The notes: generated by a model not told the origin, from the letters alone. DNA of 64,000 nucleotides from Salinimicrobium sp049680855 (GCF_049680855.1 NZ_JBMPGS010000001.1:248001-312000); one strand, 5' to 3'. Positions 8,479-17,294 are shown, numbered from the stretch's first letter. Numbers and translations are program-made.

Positions 8479-9240
8479 ATGGCGCTAAATTTCAGGCATC
8501 TCTCTCTGCTCTTCCTCATTTTCACCGCTTGCAAATCTGACAAAAAAGAGCCTGAAAATCTCATTTTTGAAACTCAGACCATTTTGGAAACCACAGGTGA
8601 AAATTGTGAAAATCTCGAGAAGAACTGCACGGTGATCTCTATTAAATTCCCCCTGGCGACAGGAAACTCAGATGCTTCCCGGGAGATCAACAGGGAGCTG
8701 AAGGAAGAGATCATCCAGATCATTTCTCCGGTAGATGGTGAACGACCCGCTTCATTACAGGAACTTGCAAATAATTTTATACAAGATTATCGCAAAACTG
8801 CCGCAGATTTTCCACAAGAACCCACCTGGGAAGCTTACGTGGACGGAGAAATTTACCATGAGAGCGACAGCCTTATCTCTGTTGGCATCAATTCCGAAAT
8901 CTTCAGGGGCGGCGCACACGGCTATCGCGGATTGTCTTTTTTAAATTTCAGCAAAGAGACAGGCAAACTCTATACCTACGAAGAACTTTTTACTCCGGAA
9001 TTCAAAGATTATGCTGAAAATGTATTCCGCGAAAATCAGGAAATTCCTGAAGGTGAAAACATAAACAGCACGGGCTTCTGGTTCGAAAATGACACTTTTC
9101 ACCTTCCTTTAAATATTGGTTTTAAAGATGATAAAATTTTACTGGCGTACAACGCCTATGAAGTAGCTCCTTATTCTGCAGGCAGTGTTTATTTGGAAAT
9201 TCCCAAGGCAGAGGTTGAATCCTACTTAAAAGTTGAATAG
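8479..9240 (+). CDS. DUF4163/DUF3298 (RsiV-like) lipoprotein
   Basis: This 253-residue protein has a lipoprotein signal with lipobox LIFTAC (Cys near 18), so it is probably anchored in the periplasmic leaflet of a membrane. Residues 40-120 resemble DUF4163, and the GGAHGYRGLSFLNF segment plus the C-terminus (YLEIPKAEVESYL) fits DUF3298. Related domains occur in the anti-sigma factor RsiV, which binds lysozyme, but no sigma factor is nearby and there is no cytoplasmic part. The function is therefore open. It is followed after 21 bases by the ArsC-like gene. Confidence 0.78.
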   Translation: MALNFRHLSLLFLIFTACKSDKKEPENLIFETQTILETTGENCENLEKNCTVISIKFPLATGNSDASREINRELKEEIIQIISPVDGERPASLQELANNFIQDYRKTAADFPQEPTWEAYVDGEIYHESDSLISVGINSEIFRGGAHGYRGLSFLNFSKETGKLYTYEELFTPEFKDYAENVFRENQEIPEGENINSTGFWFENDTFHLPLNIGFKDDKILLAYNAYEVAPYSAGSVYLEIPKAEVESYLKVE

Positions 9241-9261
9241 TTTTGCAGAAATTTTGCCGCT

Positions 9262-9615
9262 ATGAACAAGATTTACTACCTCTCTACCTGCGATACCTGT
9301 AAAAGGATCATTTCTGAACTCGATTTACCCACCAATGTTGAACTGCAGGACATTAAAGCCAATCCTGTTTCTGAAAAAGAACTGGAAGAACTAAAAACTC
9401 TGGCAGGAAGTTATGAAGCTCTTTTCAGCAAAAGAGCCAGGTTATATAAGGAGAGAGATTTAAAGAATAAAGATCTTTCTGAAGAAGATTACAAAAACCT
9501 CATTTTGGAGCATTATACGTTCTTGAAACGCCCGGTGCTCGTTCATGGAGATGATATTTTTATTGGCAATGCTAAGAAAACTGTAGAAGCTGCCAAAACC
9601 AGCCTGCATGAATAG
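9262..9615 (+). CDS. ArsC/Spx family thioredoxin-fold protein
   Basis: This 117-residue protein starts MNKIYYLSTCDTCKRI, with a CxxC pair (C10, C13) at the tip of a thioredoxin-like fold. The RPVLVHGDDIFIG segment is typical of ArsC/Spx/MgsR proteins. Such proteins are arsenate reductases or redox-sensing regulators. No arsenic genes are nearby, so arsenate reduction should not be assumed. Its end overlaps the next gene by eight bases, implying coupled translation with the DMT exporter. Confidence 0.85.
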   Translation: MNKIYYLSTCDTCKRIISELDLPTNVELQDIKANPVSEKELEELKTLAGSYEALFSKRARLYKERDLKNKDLSEEDYKNLILEHYTFLKRPVLVHGDDIFIGNAKKTVEAAKTSLHE

Positions 9616-10507
9616 CCGTATCCTGGCGATCATCGCCGCTATTGTAGCAAGTGCGATCTACGGGATCAATCACACAGTAGCAAAAGGGGTGATGCCAACC
9701 TACATCGAGCCATTTGGCTTCATTTTTCTAAGGGTTTTTGGCGCCGCCGTCCTTTTTTGGGCAATTAGTATCTTTGGACCTAAAGAAAAAATCACAACTT
9801 CAGACTGGCCGCGCATCTTTGCCTGTGCCGTCTTTGGAATGGTGATCAACATGCTTTTCTTTTTTAAAGGTTTGAGCCTTTCCACCCCAATTAACAGCTC
9901 GGTCATAGTAACCCTTTCCCCTGTTATGGTGCTTATACTCGCCTCCATACTTATTAAGGAGAGAATCACCTTGCTTAAAAGCACCGGGATTGCAGTAGGA
10001 CTAACAGGGGCCCTTGTACTGGTACTTTTTAGCGCAGAAAGTAAAAGCAATGCACCAAATATCCCCCTGGGAAATGTTCTGTTTATTGTAAACGCGCTTT
10101 CCTATGGATTGTATCTTATCATCGTAAAACCGCTCACCTCAAAATACCATCCTTTTACTTTGATGAAATGGCTTTTTACCATTGCCGTCATCATTAATCT
10201 TCCCATTACCATCTCTGAATTTACAGCAGTACAATGGAAAGCGTTACCTTTTGAAGCGGTTTGGAAAATGTCATTTGTGGTACTGGGAACTACCTTCACC
10301 ACATACCTACTGAATGTTTACGCGTTAAAGCAACTTTCGGCTTCCACCATAGGTGCGTTCATTTACCTGCAACCTCTAATTGCTATTATTTACGCAATTT
10401 CCACAGGGGCTGACAGCCTAAACACCACAAAATTAGTTGCGGGCTTACTGGTCTTTGTGGGAGTTTACATGGTCACGAAGAAGAAAACCGAGATCAGGGC
10501 TTCATGA
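9608..10507 (+). CDS. EamA/DMT-family membrane transporter
   Basis: This 299-residue protein has about ten predicted membrane helices arranged as two EamA repeats (about residues 5-140 and 150-290). The helices include IIAAIVASAIYGINHTVAKG at the start and LVAGLLVFVGVYMV at the end. The family moves small metabolites such as amino acids across the inner membrane, usually outward; the substrate is unknown. The start overlaps the ArsC-like gene by eight bases. A second EamA protein lies at 38648. Confidence 0.9.
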   Translation: MNSRILAIIAAIVASAIYGINHTVAKGVMPTYIEPFGFIFLRVFGAAVLFWAISIFGPKEKITTSDWPRIFACAVFGMVINMLFFFKGLSLSTPINSSVIVTLSPVMVLILASILIKERITLLKSTGIAVGLTGALVLVLFSAESKSNAPNIPLGNVLFIVNALSYGLYLIIVKPLTSKYHPFTLMKWLFTIAVIINLPITISEFTAVQWKALPFEAVWKMSFVVLGTTFTTYLLNVYALKQLSASTIGAFIYLQPLIAIIYAISTGADSLNTTKLVAGLLVFVGVYMVTKKKTEIRAS

Positions 10508-10565
10508 TTTCCATAAAAGCCGAACCTTCAGTTTTTCCACTAAAAGATTTAGAAACAGGTTTCTC

Positions 10566-11060
10566 TTAGGCTGAGAATTTTTCAGGGTCTATATCTTTTG
10601 GACGTTTCCCAAACCTGCGCGTATCTTCTTTGGTCAAAACCTTGAAATCATCAGCGTGCTCCATGCTATCGAAATTTTTATAAAAATCATCAGGAAGAGC
10701 GGTCAATTTTCGGGTTTCAAGATCTATCCAGGCTCCCATCATTTCACAGGAAGCAAAATTTCTTCCTTTATGATCGTAAAAATTATGAACAAATTCAAAG
10801 TACATTCCGTCTTCAGAAAGCCCTTTTAATTGCAATGAAACACGCACGGGTTTACCTGCAAAGACTTCCCTGAAATAATAAATGTGCTCGTAAAAAACCA
10901 CCGGACCTAAATTTCGCTCTGCCAGTTCTTTTTGCCCAAAGCCGTTTTCCATTAGAAATCCCATACGGGTGTGGCTCATAAAGTTAATGTAAGCCGTATT
11001 GGCCAGGTGGCGGTTCGCGTCAAGGTCGCTCCACCTTATCTCAAATTCTTTAAAGTACAT
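10566..11060 (-). CDS. Acyl-CoA thioesterase, 4-hydroxybenzoyl-CoA thioesterase-like hotdog fold
   Basis: This 164-residue single hotdog-domain protein begins MYFKEFEIRWSDLDANRHLANTAYINF. The WSDLDANRHLANTAY segment matches the D-x-x-x-H/N active-site motif of the YbgC/4HBT family (D near 14). Such enzymes hydrolyse acyl-CoA or acyl-ACP thioesters in the cytoplasm. The gene stands alone between two plus-strand units. Confidence 0.88.
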   Translation of the reverse strand: MYFKEFEIRWSDLDANRHLANTAYINFMSHTRMGFLMENGFGQKELAERNLGPVVFYEHIYYFREVFAGKPVRVSLQLKGLSEDGMYFEFVHNFYDHKGRNFASCEMMGAWIDLETRKLTALPDDFYKNFDSMEHADDFKVLTKEDTRRFGKRPKDIDPEKFSA

Positions 11061-11205
11061 CTTTTCAATTTTAGCATAAAACTACAAATTTTTATTATGC
11101 ATGCATAGAATAAAGTTCCTTTCCACAAATCCTCCCGACTCATACTCCAGATTCTTTCCCACTTTTACACTTTTACGTATCTTTACGCAACTTTAAAAAA
11201 GCTAC

Positions 11206-12063
11206 ATGATCCAGTCAATGACCGGTTTTGGAAAAAGCATTTTACAGCTGCCATCCAAGAAAATAACCGTTGAAATAAAGTCACTTAACAGCAAAAACAT
11301 GGACCTGAATGCGCGGATTCCTTCGCAATACAGGGAGAAGGAACTATTGCTGCGGAACAAAATTTCCAAAAGTTTAAGCCGCGGAAAAGTAGATTTTTCT
11401 GTTTTTGTGGAAATCACCGGGGAAGAAACCACCGCAACAGTAAATGCTGCGGTTGTGAAGAATTATATAGCACAATTAAAGGAAATTGTAGCCGGAGATG
11501 AAACCGAACTTTTAAAAATGGCAGTTAGGATGCCCGATGCTCTTAAAACCGAAAGGGAAGAGATCGATGAAAGTGAATTTGATTCCATTAATGAAGCTGT
11601 AGAAGAGGCTTTAAAAGAAATCAATGAGTTTAGAACTTCCGAAGGAAAAGCACTTGAAGAGGAATTGCAGCAACGGGTAAACAACATTTCTGGCCTGCTA
11701 AGTGATGTCATCGCCATGGATCCTGACAGAATTGAAGCGGTGCGAGAACGCCTGCACAAAGGGGTTTCAGAATTAAAGGAGAATATAGATGAAAATCGTT
11801 TCGAACAGGAGCTGGTTTATTACATCGAGAAATTTGATATCACCGAAGAAAAAGTTCGCCTGGAAAATCATTTGAAGTTCTTTACAGAGAATTTAAATTC
11901 TCAGGATTCAAACGGCAAAAAGCTCGCTTTTATTTCCCAGGAAATGGGACGGGAGATCAATACCATTGGCAGCAAATCTAATTACGCGCCTATGCAGCAA
12001 CTGGTCGTACAAATGAAGGACGAGCTCGAAAAGATCAAGGAACAACTTCTAAACGTACTCTAA
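11206..12063 (+). CDS. YicC/YloC family endoribonuclease
   Basis: This 285-residue protein has the family N-terminus MIQSMTGFGKS, followed by VEIKSLNSKNMDLNARIP and a C-terminal DUF1732 part (EINTIGSKSN). E. coli YicC is a metal-dependent endoribonuclease involved in RNA turnover, and that role is assumed here by homology. The stop codon overlaps the gmk start by one base, the usual yicC-gmk pairing. A weak promoter box (TATCTTTA, 11178-11185) lies about 20 bases upstream. Confidence 0.92.
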   Translation: MIQSMTGFGKSILQLPSKKITVEIKSLNSKNMDLNARIPSQYREKELLLRNKISKSLSRGKVDFSVFVEITGEETTATVNAAVVKNYIAQLKEIVAGDETELLKMAVRMPDALKTEREEIDESEFDSINEAVEEALKEINEFRTSEGKALEEELQQRVNNISGLLSDVIAMDPDRIEAVRERLHKGVSELKENIDENRFEQELVYYIEKFDITEEKVRLENHLKFFTENLNSQDSNGKKLAFISQEMGREINTIGSKSNYAPMQQLVVQMKDELEKIKEQLLNVL

Positions 12064-12656
12064 TGGCCGACGGAAAACTTATTGTTTTTTCCGCACCTTC
12101 CGGTTCGGGAAAAACCACGATCGTACAATACCTTCTTGCTCAAAAAGAGCTGAAACTGGATTTTTCCATTTCAGCAACTTCACGGGAACCACGAGGCAAT
12201 GAAATAAACGGAAAGGATTACTACTTTCTGAGCCTGCGGGAATTTAAAAACAAGATCAAGAACGACGAGTTCCTGGAATGGGAAGAAGTCTATCGCGATA
12301 ACTTCTACGGAACATTAAAAAGCGAAGTCAATCGAATCTGGAAAGAAGGCAAAAATGTCATTTTTGACATAGATGTAGTGGGCGGTTTGGATATCAAGCA
12401 AATTTATCCTGAACAAACTCTTGCCGTGTTTGTAAAACCTCCAAGTATTGAAGAGCTGAAAATAAGACTTAAAAAACGCAAAACAGAATCTGACGACAAG
12501 ATCAATATGCGCGTGGCCAAAGCATCTATTGAACTAGCCACCGCACCACAATTTGATCACATCATAGTGAACAATAACCTAAACATCGCTCTGGAAGAGG
12601 CTTATTCGTTGGTTTCAGAATATGTAGGAGCAGAAAAGAAAGCAGCACGTGAATAA
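12063..12656 (+). CDS. gmk: Guanylate kinase
   Basis: This 197-residue protein has the P-loop APSGSGKTTI (residues 11-20), the GMP-binding SATSREPRGNEINGKDYYF region and the lid RLKKRKTES. It phosphorylates GMP to GDP with ATP in the cytoplasm. It overlaps yicC by one base and nadD by eight bases, so the three form one translationally coupled operon. Confidence 0.96.
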   Translation: MADGKLIVFSAPSGSGKTTIVQYLLAQKELKLDFSISATSREPRGNEINGKDYYFLSLREFKNKIKNDEFLEWEEVYRDNFYGTLKSEVNRIWKEGKNVIFDIDVVGGLDIKQIYPEQTLAVFVKPPSIEELKIRLKKRKTESDDKINMRVAKASIELATAPQFDHIIVNNNLNIALEEAYSLVSEYVGAEKKAARE

Positions 12657-13233
12657 AAAGGTCGGACTTTTCTTTGGTACGTTCAATCCCATTCACATAG
12701 GGCACCTCATCCTTGCCAATCACCTGGTGCAATATTCCAGTCTTGATGAAATCTGGCTGGTCGTGACTCCTCATAATCCTCACAAAAAGAAGAAAAGCCT
12801 TTTAGACAACAACCACAGGTATGACATGGTTTGGAATCTTTGTGAAGATTATCCATTGCTAAAACCCAGCAACATTGAATTTGGATTGCCACAACCCAAT
12901 TATACCGTCAAAACGCTGGCACATCTTGAGGAAAAGTTCAAAAAACATGATTTTACCCTCATTATGGGCGAAGACAATTTGAAAAGTTTCCATAAGTGGA
13001 AAAATTATGAGGTCATCCTTGAGCGGTATAATATCATCGTTTATCCACGTTTTTCTGAAGGAGATATGCACCCGCAATTCCTGGATCACCCAAAGATTAC
13101 GAAGGTTGATGCACCAAAAATAGAGATTTCTTCCACCTTTATCAGAAAGGCAATCAAGGAAGGAAAGGATGTGCGGCCGCTGCTTCCGGAGAAAGTGTGG
13201 CGCTATATAGATCAAATGGGGTTCTATCGCTAG
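12649..13233 (+). CDS. nadD: Nicotinate-nucleotide adenylyltransferase
   Basis: This 194-residue protein has the nucleotidyltransferase motif GTFNPIHIGHL (residues 10-20, H16 and H19) and the C-terminal ISSTFIRKAIKEGKD. It adenylates nicotinate mononucleotide in NAD synthesis. The start is GTG and lies eight bases inside gmk; no better ATG is available before the essential motif. Last gene of the yicC-gmk-nadD operon. Confidence 0.94.
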   Translation: MNKKVGLFFGTFNPIHIGHLILANHLVQYSSLDEIWLVVTPHNPHKKKKSLLDNNHRYDMVWNLCEDYPLLKPSNIEFGLPQPNYTVKTLAHLEEKFKKHDFTLIMGEDNLKSFHKWKNYEVILERYNIIVYPRFSEGDMHPQFLDHPKITKVDAPKIEISSTFIRKAIKEGKDVRPLLPEKVWRYIDQMGFYR

Positions 13234-13263
13234 AAGAAATCTTTAAAGAAGACCTTGAAGCCC

Positions 13264-13497
13264 TTATTTTCTCTGGAAATCTGGATCAAATTTCCTCTTT
13301 CCGGGATCAACGAATTCCTTCTTCAGCATAAAATAGAAGATGGAACCCATTACAGGAAAGACCAGGATCGCCAGAAGCCATAAAATTTTATAGGTAGGCT
13401 TTTTAAAGCTTGATCTTACAAGGTCGATCAAAGCCCACAGCCATAGAAGCACTGTTAATGCCACTAAAGCGAGGATAAAAATACTTGTAGTTTCCAT
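13264..13497 (-). CDS. PLD nuclease N-terminal domain (PLDc_N) membrane protein
   Basis: This 77-residue protein has two membrane segments (about residues 5-25 and 38-60) separated by a short basic loop (DLVRSSFKKPTYK), with the typical W.LAILVFPVMGSIFYFML second helix. It matches the PLDc_N family found alone or in front of cardiolipin-synthase-like enzymes. Standing alone it has no catalytic part, and its role is unknown. Confidence 0.82.
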   Translation of the reverse strand: METTSIFILALVALTVLLWLWALIDLVRSSFKKPTYKILWLLAILVFPVMGSIFYFMLKKEFVDPGKRKFDPDFQRK

Positions 13498-13610
13498 AGC
13501 TTAGAATTTTCTTTAAAATTTATTCTCAATTACTCTCGTAACCATAAAAATGGGAGCGTAATTATCCAAAAATAGGATTTCCAGAATGATTTCCAGAATC
13601 TATAAAAAAA

Positions 13611-13638
13611 TTGCCTTCAAGCATAAACCTGAAGGCAA
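13611..13638 (-). terminator. Hairpin with terminator shape on the minus strand
   Basis: TTGCCTTCA (13611-13619) pairs with TGAAGGCAA (13630-13638), leaving a ten-base loop. On the minus strand it is followed by a run of seven T, the form of an intrinsic terminator. No minus-strand gene ends there, so either a small RNA ends here or the hairpin has another role. Confidence 0.6.
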
Positions 13639-13844
13639 CCCTAACTAACTAATAACCAACCAAAAAAAATGGAAACTTTCTTTCGGGAAAAAGTTCATTC
13701 TTTCTGACTTATTAACGCAAATGTTTTCGCTTTCGTGTTCATTTGTACCGCCAATAATGTTAAAGTTTTAAAAACAGGCATTAAGCTTTCTCTAATAAAG
13801 CTTAGCTACTCCTTCCAGAAATACAGAAAGCTTAATATTTTACT

Positions 13845-13852
13845 TATTTTTG
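13845..13852 (+). promoter_or_regulatory. -7 promoter box for gpsA
   Basis: TATTTTTG matches TAnnTTTG exactly, 18 bases before the gpsA ATG. Confidence 0.5.
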
Positions 13853-13870
13853 AGCAGAGAAAACTAATTT

Positions 13871-14866
13871 ATGAGTAAAACACCAAAATTTGCCGTTATT
13901 GGCGGAGGAAGCTGGGCGACCGCTATTGTTAAAATGTTGTGCGAAAACGTTGAAGTAGTGAGCTGGTACATGCGAAGTGTTTATGCTATTGAACACCTTA
14001 AAAAGCAGGAACATAATCCCAATTACCTCAGCTCGGTCGAATTTAATGTGAACCAACTCAACCTGAGCAATGATATTAATAAAGTCATTGAAGAGTCAGA
14101 TTTTCTGATTTTTGCCATTCCTTCGGCTTTTGTAAAAAGGGAACTAGACAATATTACGGTACCGCTGGAAGGAAAGGTTATATTTTCGGCCATTAAAGGA
14201 ATTGTTCCGGAAACTAGCCTCATTGTAGGAGAGCATTTCCATCACACCTATGGAATTCCATATGACAATATTGGTGTACTTACTGGTCCCTGTCACGCCG
14301 AAGAAGTGGCGCTTGAACGGCTTTCTTATCTCACCGTTGCCTGTGCAGATGAAGAAAAGGCAAAAATGCTGGCGCTTTACCTTACTAGTGACTATATTAA
14401 CTGTAAGACAAGTGATGACATTTTTGGGACCGAATATGCCGCCATGCTCAAAAATATTTACGCCATTGCCGCGGGAATCGCACACGGACTCGGGTATGGT
14501 GATAACTTCCAGAGTGTACTTATGAGCAACGCCATACGGGAGATGAAAAAATTCATCAAGAAAGTTCATAAAATGAAACGGAACATCAATGATTCGGCTT
14601 ATTTAGGTGATTTACTTGTTACTGGATATTCCGTCTTTAGCCGTAACAGGATGTTCGGGAATATGATTGGAAAAGGATATACGGTTAAAAGCGCACAAAT
14701 GGAAATGAGCATGGTAGCCGAAGGTTATTATGCCACAGAAAGTGCTTTTAAGATCAACAAAGAAAAGGGGGCAAAAACCCCTATCATTAATGCAGTTTAT
14801 GGAATTTTATACCAGGGAAAAGATCCTAAAAAAGTGTTTAAGAAGCTGGCTGATAAACTGGATTAA
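13871..14866 (+). CDS. gpsA: NAD(P)H-dependent glycerol-3-phosphate dehydrogenase
   Basis: This 331-residue protein begins with a Rossmann motif, FAVIGGGSWATAIVKML. It contains the family segments FAIPSAFV, IFSAIKGIVPET, TGPCHAEEVA and the catalytic-lysine region EYAAMLKNIYAIAAGIAHGLGYGDN. It reduces dihydroxyacetone phosphate to sn-glycerol-3-phosphate for phospholipid synthesis in the cytoplasm. It is followed after ten bases by a DUF1801 gene. Confidence 0.94.
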   Translation: MSKTPKFAVIGGGSWATAIVKMLCENVEVVSWYMRSVYAIEHLKKQEHNPNYLSSVEFNVNQLNLSNDINKVIEESDFLIFAIPSAFVKRELDNITVPLEGKVIFSAIKGIVPETSLIVGEHFHHTYGIPYDNIGVLTGPCHAEEVALERLSYLTVACADEEKAKMLALYLTSDYINCKTSDDIFGTEYAAMLKNIYAIAAGIAHGLGYGDNFQSVLMSNAIREMKKFIKKVHKMKRNINDSAYLGDLLVTGYSVFSRNRMFGNMIGKGYTVKSAQMEMSMVAEGYYATESAFKINKEKGAKTPIINAVYGILYQGKDPKKVFKKLADKLD

Positions 14867-14876
14867 CGACTAAAAT

Positions 14877-15332
14877 ATGCAATCAAATGCCAGCACTACT
14901 CGAGAATACCTGAGATCTCTTCCTGAAGACCGAAAAGAACCTGTTGAGAAGTTAAGAAATGTCATTATAGAAAATCTTCCTGAAGGTTTTCAGGAAGAAA
15001 TGGCCTACGGGATGCTGGCTTATGTGGTGCCGCATAAATCATATCCTGCGGGTTACCACTGCAACCCCAAACAGCCCTTGCCATTTATGAACCTTGCCTC
15101 TCAAAAAAAATATATTGCGGTTTATCACATGGGCCTGTATGCAGATAAAAAGCTTCAGGATTGGTTTACAGGAGCATATCGAGACAGGCTGGACAAAAAA
15201 CCCGATATGGGCAAAAGTTGTATTCGGTTTAACAATATAAAATCCATTCCGTATGACCTGATAGGCGAACTTGCTTCAAAGATGACCCCGGAAGACTGGA
15301 TTTCTCTCTATGAAAAACAGGTCAAAAAATAA
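14877..15332 (+). CDS. DUF1801 domain protein
   Basis: This 151-residue protein has the DUF1801 pattern: an N-terminal helix (TTREYLRSLPEDRKEPVEKLR), then EEMAYGMLAYVVP, and the aromatic PFMNLASQKKYIAVYHMGLY core. The family (YdhG-like) has a small frataxin-like alpha/beta fold and an unknown function. It sits ten bases after gpsA and is probably cotranscribed, though nothing in the sequence links it to glycerolipid synthesis. Confidence 0.85.
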   Translation: MQSNASTTREYLRSLPEDRKEPVEKLRNVIIENLPEGFQEEMAYGMLAYVVPHKSYPAGYHCNPKQPLPFMNLASQKKYIAVYHMGLYADKKLQDWFTGAYRDRLDKKPDMGKSCIRFNNIKSIPYDLIGELASKMTPEDWISLYEKQVKK

Positions 15333-15555
15333 TGGACAAAAACTCTCCTGTAATGCCATTTTTGGAGCTTTAATAGCCTGCAACTACTTTACCCAAGTGC
15401 TACGAAATTTTATTATCTATGGCATTAATCCGAAGTAAGTACTCCCCCGTAATAAGCCTCGTTTTTGCTATTATCACTACCAGTGAATTAACGCATAAAC
15501 CGGCTAATAGATTCTAAATCAGGAAAAAAAATAAAAATATAATAGAAAAACTATT

Positions 15556-15563
15556 TATCTTTG
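15556..15563 (+). promoter_or_regulatory. -7 promoter box for the propeller/solenoid lipoprotein
   Basis: TATCTTTG matches TAnnTTTG exactly and predicts a leader of roughly 35 bases. The remaining 220 bases between this box and the DUF1801 gene hold no gene, only one copy of the CCATTTTTGGA motif (15356-15366). Confidence 0.6.
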
Positions 15564-15604
15564 CTCCCATATAGACCCGAATCTATTAACTTAATTCCTA
15601 TTAA

Positions 15605-17236
15605 ATGAGCAAAAAATTACTTGCCTTAAGCTTGTTCACCCTTCTGGTATTCCTATCATGTTCTCAAGATGATTACTCTTCAACTGAAATTTTGCAGGAC
15701 AAAGTTTACAATGTCAATAGCGGTGACGGAGTAACCTCTTCGATTTCTATGGATGAAGTTGGTGTTATTGGCGTACAATCTACTTCCACGACTAAAAATT
15801 CCGAAGAAAATCCCGAAGCTATTAACATTGCGCTTGAGCAAATCGCGACAGTAGAACCACCGGTTATGAATGGTCAAGCAATGCGAGCTACTCATGTAGA
15901 TGTTGAAGGAAATTATGCTTATGTAGCATACAATAAAGAAGGATCAACCTTTTTAGGAGGGATTCAAATTATTGATATAAGCGATAAGTACAATCCGCGA
16001 GTCGTAGAAGAAATGACAGCTACTGTTGATGTAAATGCCTTAATTGTAAGAAACAATACACTTTACTTCACCGGGGCTTTTGCTAATCCAGATCTTGATT
16101 TTTATGAATCAATTCTTGGAAAGGTAGATGTCTCTAATGGAAGATTCAGCTCCACTTTTGATGATGTTGCGCTTTCAGGGCAAACCGGGGTAGATGTACT
16201 GTTCTATGATAATTCTATTGTGGCTCTCACGGGTAGCGAAGGAAGCATTGCAACTTTTTCTTCCGGAGAAGCAAATATGACGCTGCAAAACGAGATTCCG
16301 TATGCTGATCTTAGATCGGCTGCTTTTTCAAATGGTAAATTAGTAGCCTTAAGCGGTGATGAAGGTCTCCTGGTGCTTGATGCCAATCTTCAAACTGAAA
16401 AAAGGATATCCTTACCTCTTATGACAGATGCTGCTAAAAGGACTATTACTTTCTACGGAAATCATTTACTTGTCTCAGAAGGCCAAAATGGAGCTGGGCT
16501 ATACAATTTAGAATCTTCTGCAGAAATCGCAAGATTAGGAATAAATACACTTCCTGAAGATGCGATCGCTGAAGAAGATAAAGTTACGAACGCCGTAAGC
16601 ATAACCGACGATTACATCCTGATGGGCAACGGTGGCGCCGGTTTTGGAATTACGAAATTAGATGATAACAATGCGGTCATCCAGGAAGGTGTTATTGAGG
16701 TAAAAGGATCTGTAAATTATTTAAAGGCGATAGATGATTACGTTTTTGTGGCTTCGGGCACTGGTTTTCGAATTCTCAAAATGAACAAACCAGAAGTAGC
16801 CTCAGAAAGCTTTCTATCCTGTTCAGAATACCCCGAGTACAACGGAGGACCTCACCTGAACATAAATTCCAATGAAGAAGCTAGAAATTACAGCGGAGTT
16901 GCTACAGTGAAGCACCTAAATGTAGGCGCCGAACTCAACTTTTGCGGGTCTTTAAATGTTGAGCGTTCTACCAATATTAACAGCCACGGAACATTTAACA
17001 TGAGCGGTTCACTCGCCATAGGTGCAGTGGGCAAAAACCATCATCTAAACATCAATTCCAACTCTGTTTTGAGAATTGAGGGAAGCCTTACTGTTTATGG
17101 AGACCTAAACCTTAACAGCGGTGCTACGCTCGAATTTGTTGGAGATGATTCTACCATTCATGTGTATGGTAACGTAAGAATAAATAACAATGTCACTATT
17201 CTTGGAGAATATACAGATACTTCAAATAAGTTATAA
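15605..17236 (+). CDS. Surface lipoprotein: LVIVD-type beta-propeller fused to a C-terminal repeat domain
   Basis: This 543-residue protein has a lipoprotein signal (lipobox VFLSC, Cys near 20). Residues 90-400 repeat a pattern of the type DVEGNYAYVAYN...GGIQIIDISD..NPRVV, typical of LVIVD beta-propellers. Residues 415-535 change to short Asn/Gly/Ser-rich repeats (HLNINSN, TNINSHGTFNMSG, LNLNSGATLEF, VRINNNVTILG) that look like a parallel beta-solenoid. It is probably exposed on the cell surface. The combination suggests binding rather than catalysis, which is inference. It has its own promoter and a strong terminator. Confidence 0.78.
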   Translation: MSKKLLALSLFTLLVFLSCSQDDYSSTEILQDKVYNVNSGDGVTSSISMDEVGVIGVQSTSTTKNSEENPEAINIALEQIATVEPPVMNGQAMRATHVDVEGNYAYVAYNKEGSTFLGGIQIIDISDKYNPRVVEEMTATVDVNALIVRNNTLYFTGAFANPDLDFYESILGKVDVSNGRFSSTFDDVALSGQTGVDVLFYDNSIVALTGSEGSIATFSSGEANMTLQNEIPYADLRSAAFSNGKLVALSGDEGLLVLDANLQTEKRISLPLMTDAAKRTITFYGNHLLVSEGQNGAGLYNLESSAEIARLGINTLPEDAIAEEDKVTNAVSITDDYILMGNGGAGFGITKLDDNNAVIQEGVIEVKGSVNYLKAIDDYVFVASGTGFRILKMNKPEVASESFLSCSEYPEYNGGPHLNINSNEEARNYSGVATVKHLNVGAELNFCGSLNVERSTNINSHGTFNMSGSLAIGAVGKNHHLNINSNSVLRIEGSLTVYGDLNLNSGATLEFVGDDSTIHVYGNVRINNNVTILGEYTDTSNKL

Positions 17237-17254
17237 TCGAGGTACATAATAAAA

Positions 17255-17294
17255 TTAAAAATCCCCTTCATTAATTAATGAAGGGGATTTTTAA
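17255..17294. terminator. Perfect 40-base palindrome, bidirectional terminator
   Basis: The two 20-base halves (17255-17274 and 17275-17294) are exact reverse complements, with a GC core (ATCCCC/GGGGAT) and A/T-rich outer ends. It lies between a plus-strand gene ending at 17236 and a minus-strand gene ending at 17315, so it can terminate both. Confidence 0.9.

Larger units (their letters stand above)
13498..13870. other. 373-base intergenic region with hairpins and an orphan leader-like tract
   Basis: Contents in order: a hairpin at 13611-13638; an A/C-rich tract resembling Bacteroidota translation-enhancing leaders (CTAACTAACTAATAACCAAC at 13641-13660); a 12-codon open frame METFFREKVHSF (13669-13707); a long inverted repeat TTAAGCTTTC (13781-13790) with GAAAGCTTAA (13826-13835), which also contains an inner AAGCTTAG copy; and the gpsA promoter. 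No protein gene of normal size is present. Confidence 0.6.

Noticed and set aside
9262..9615. Arsenate reductase with an arsenic resistance operon
   Set aside because: The fold and CxxC fit, but there is no arsenite exporter or ArsR nearby, so an arsenic role is not supported.
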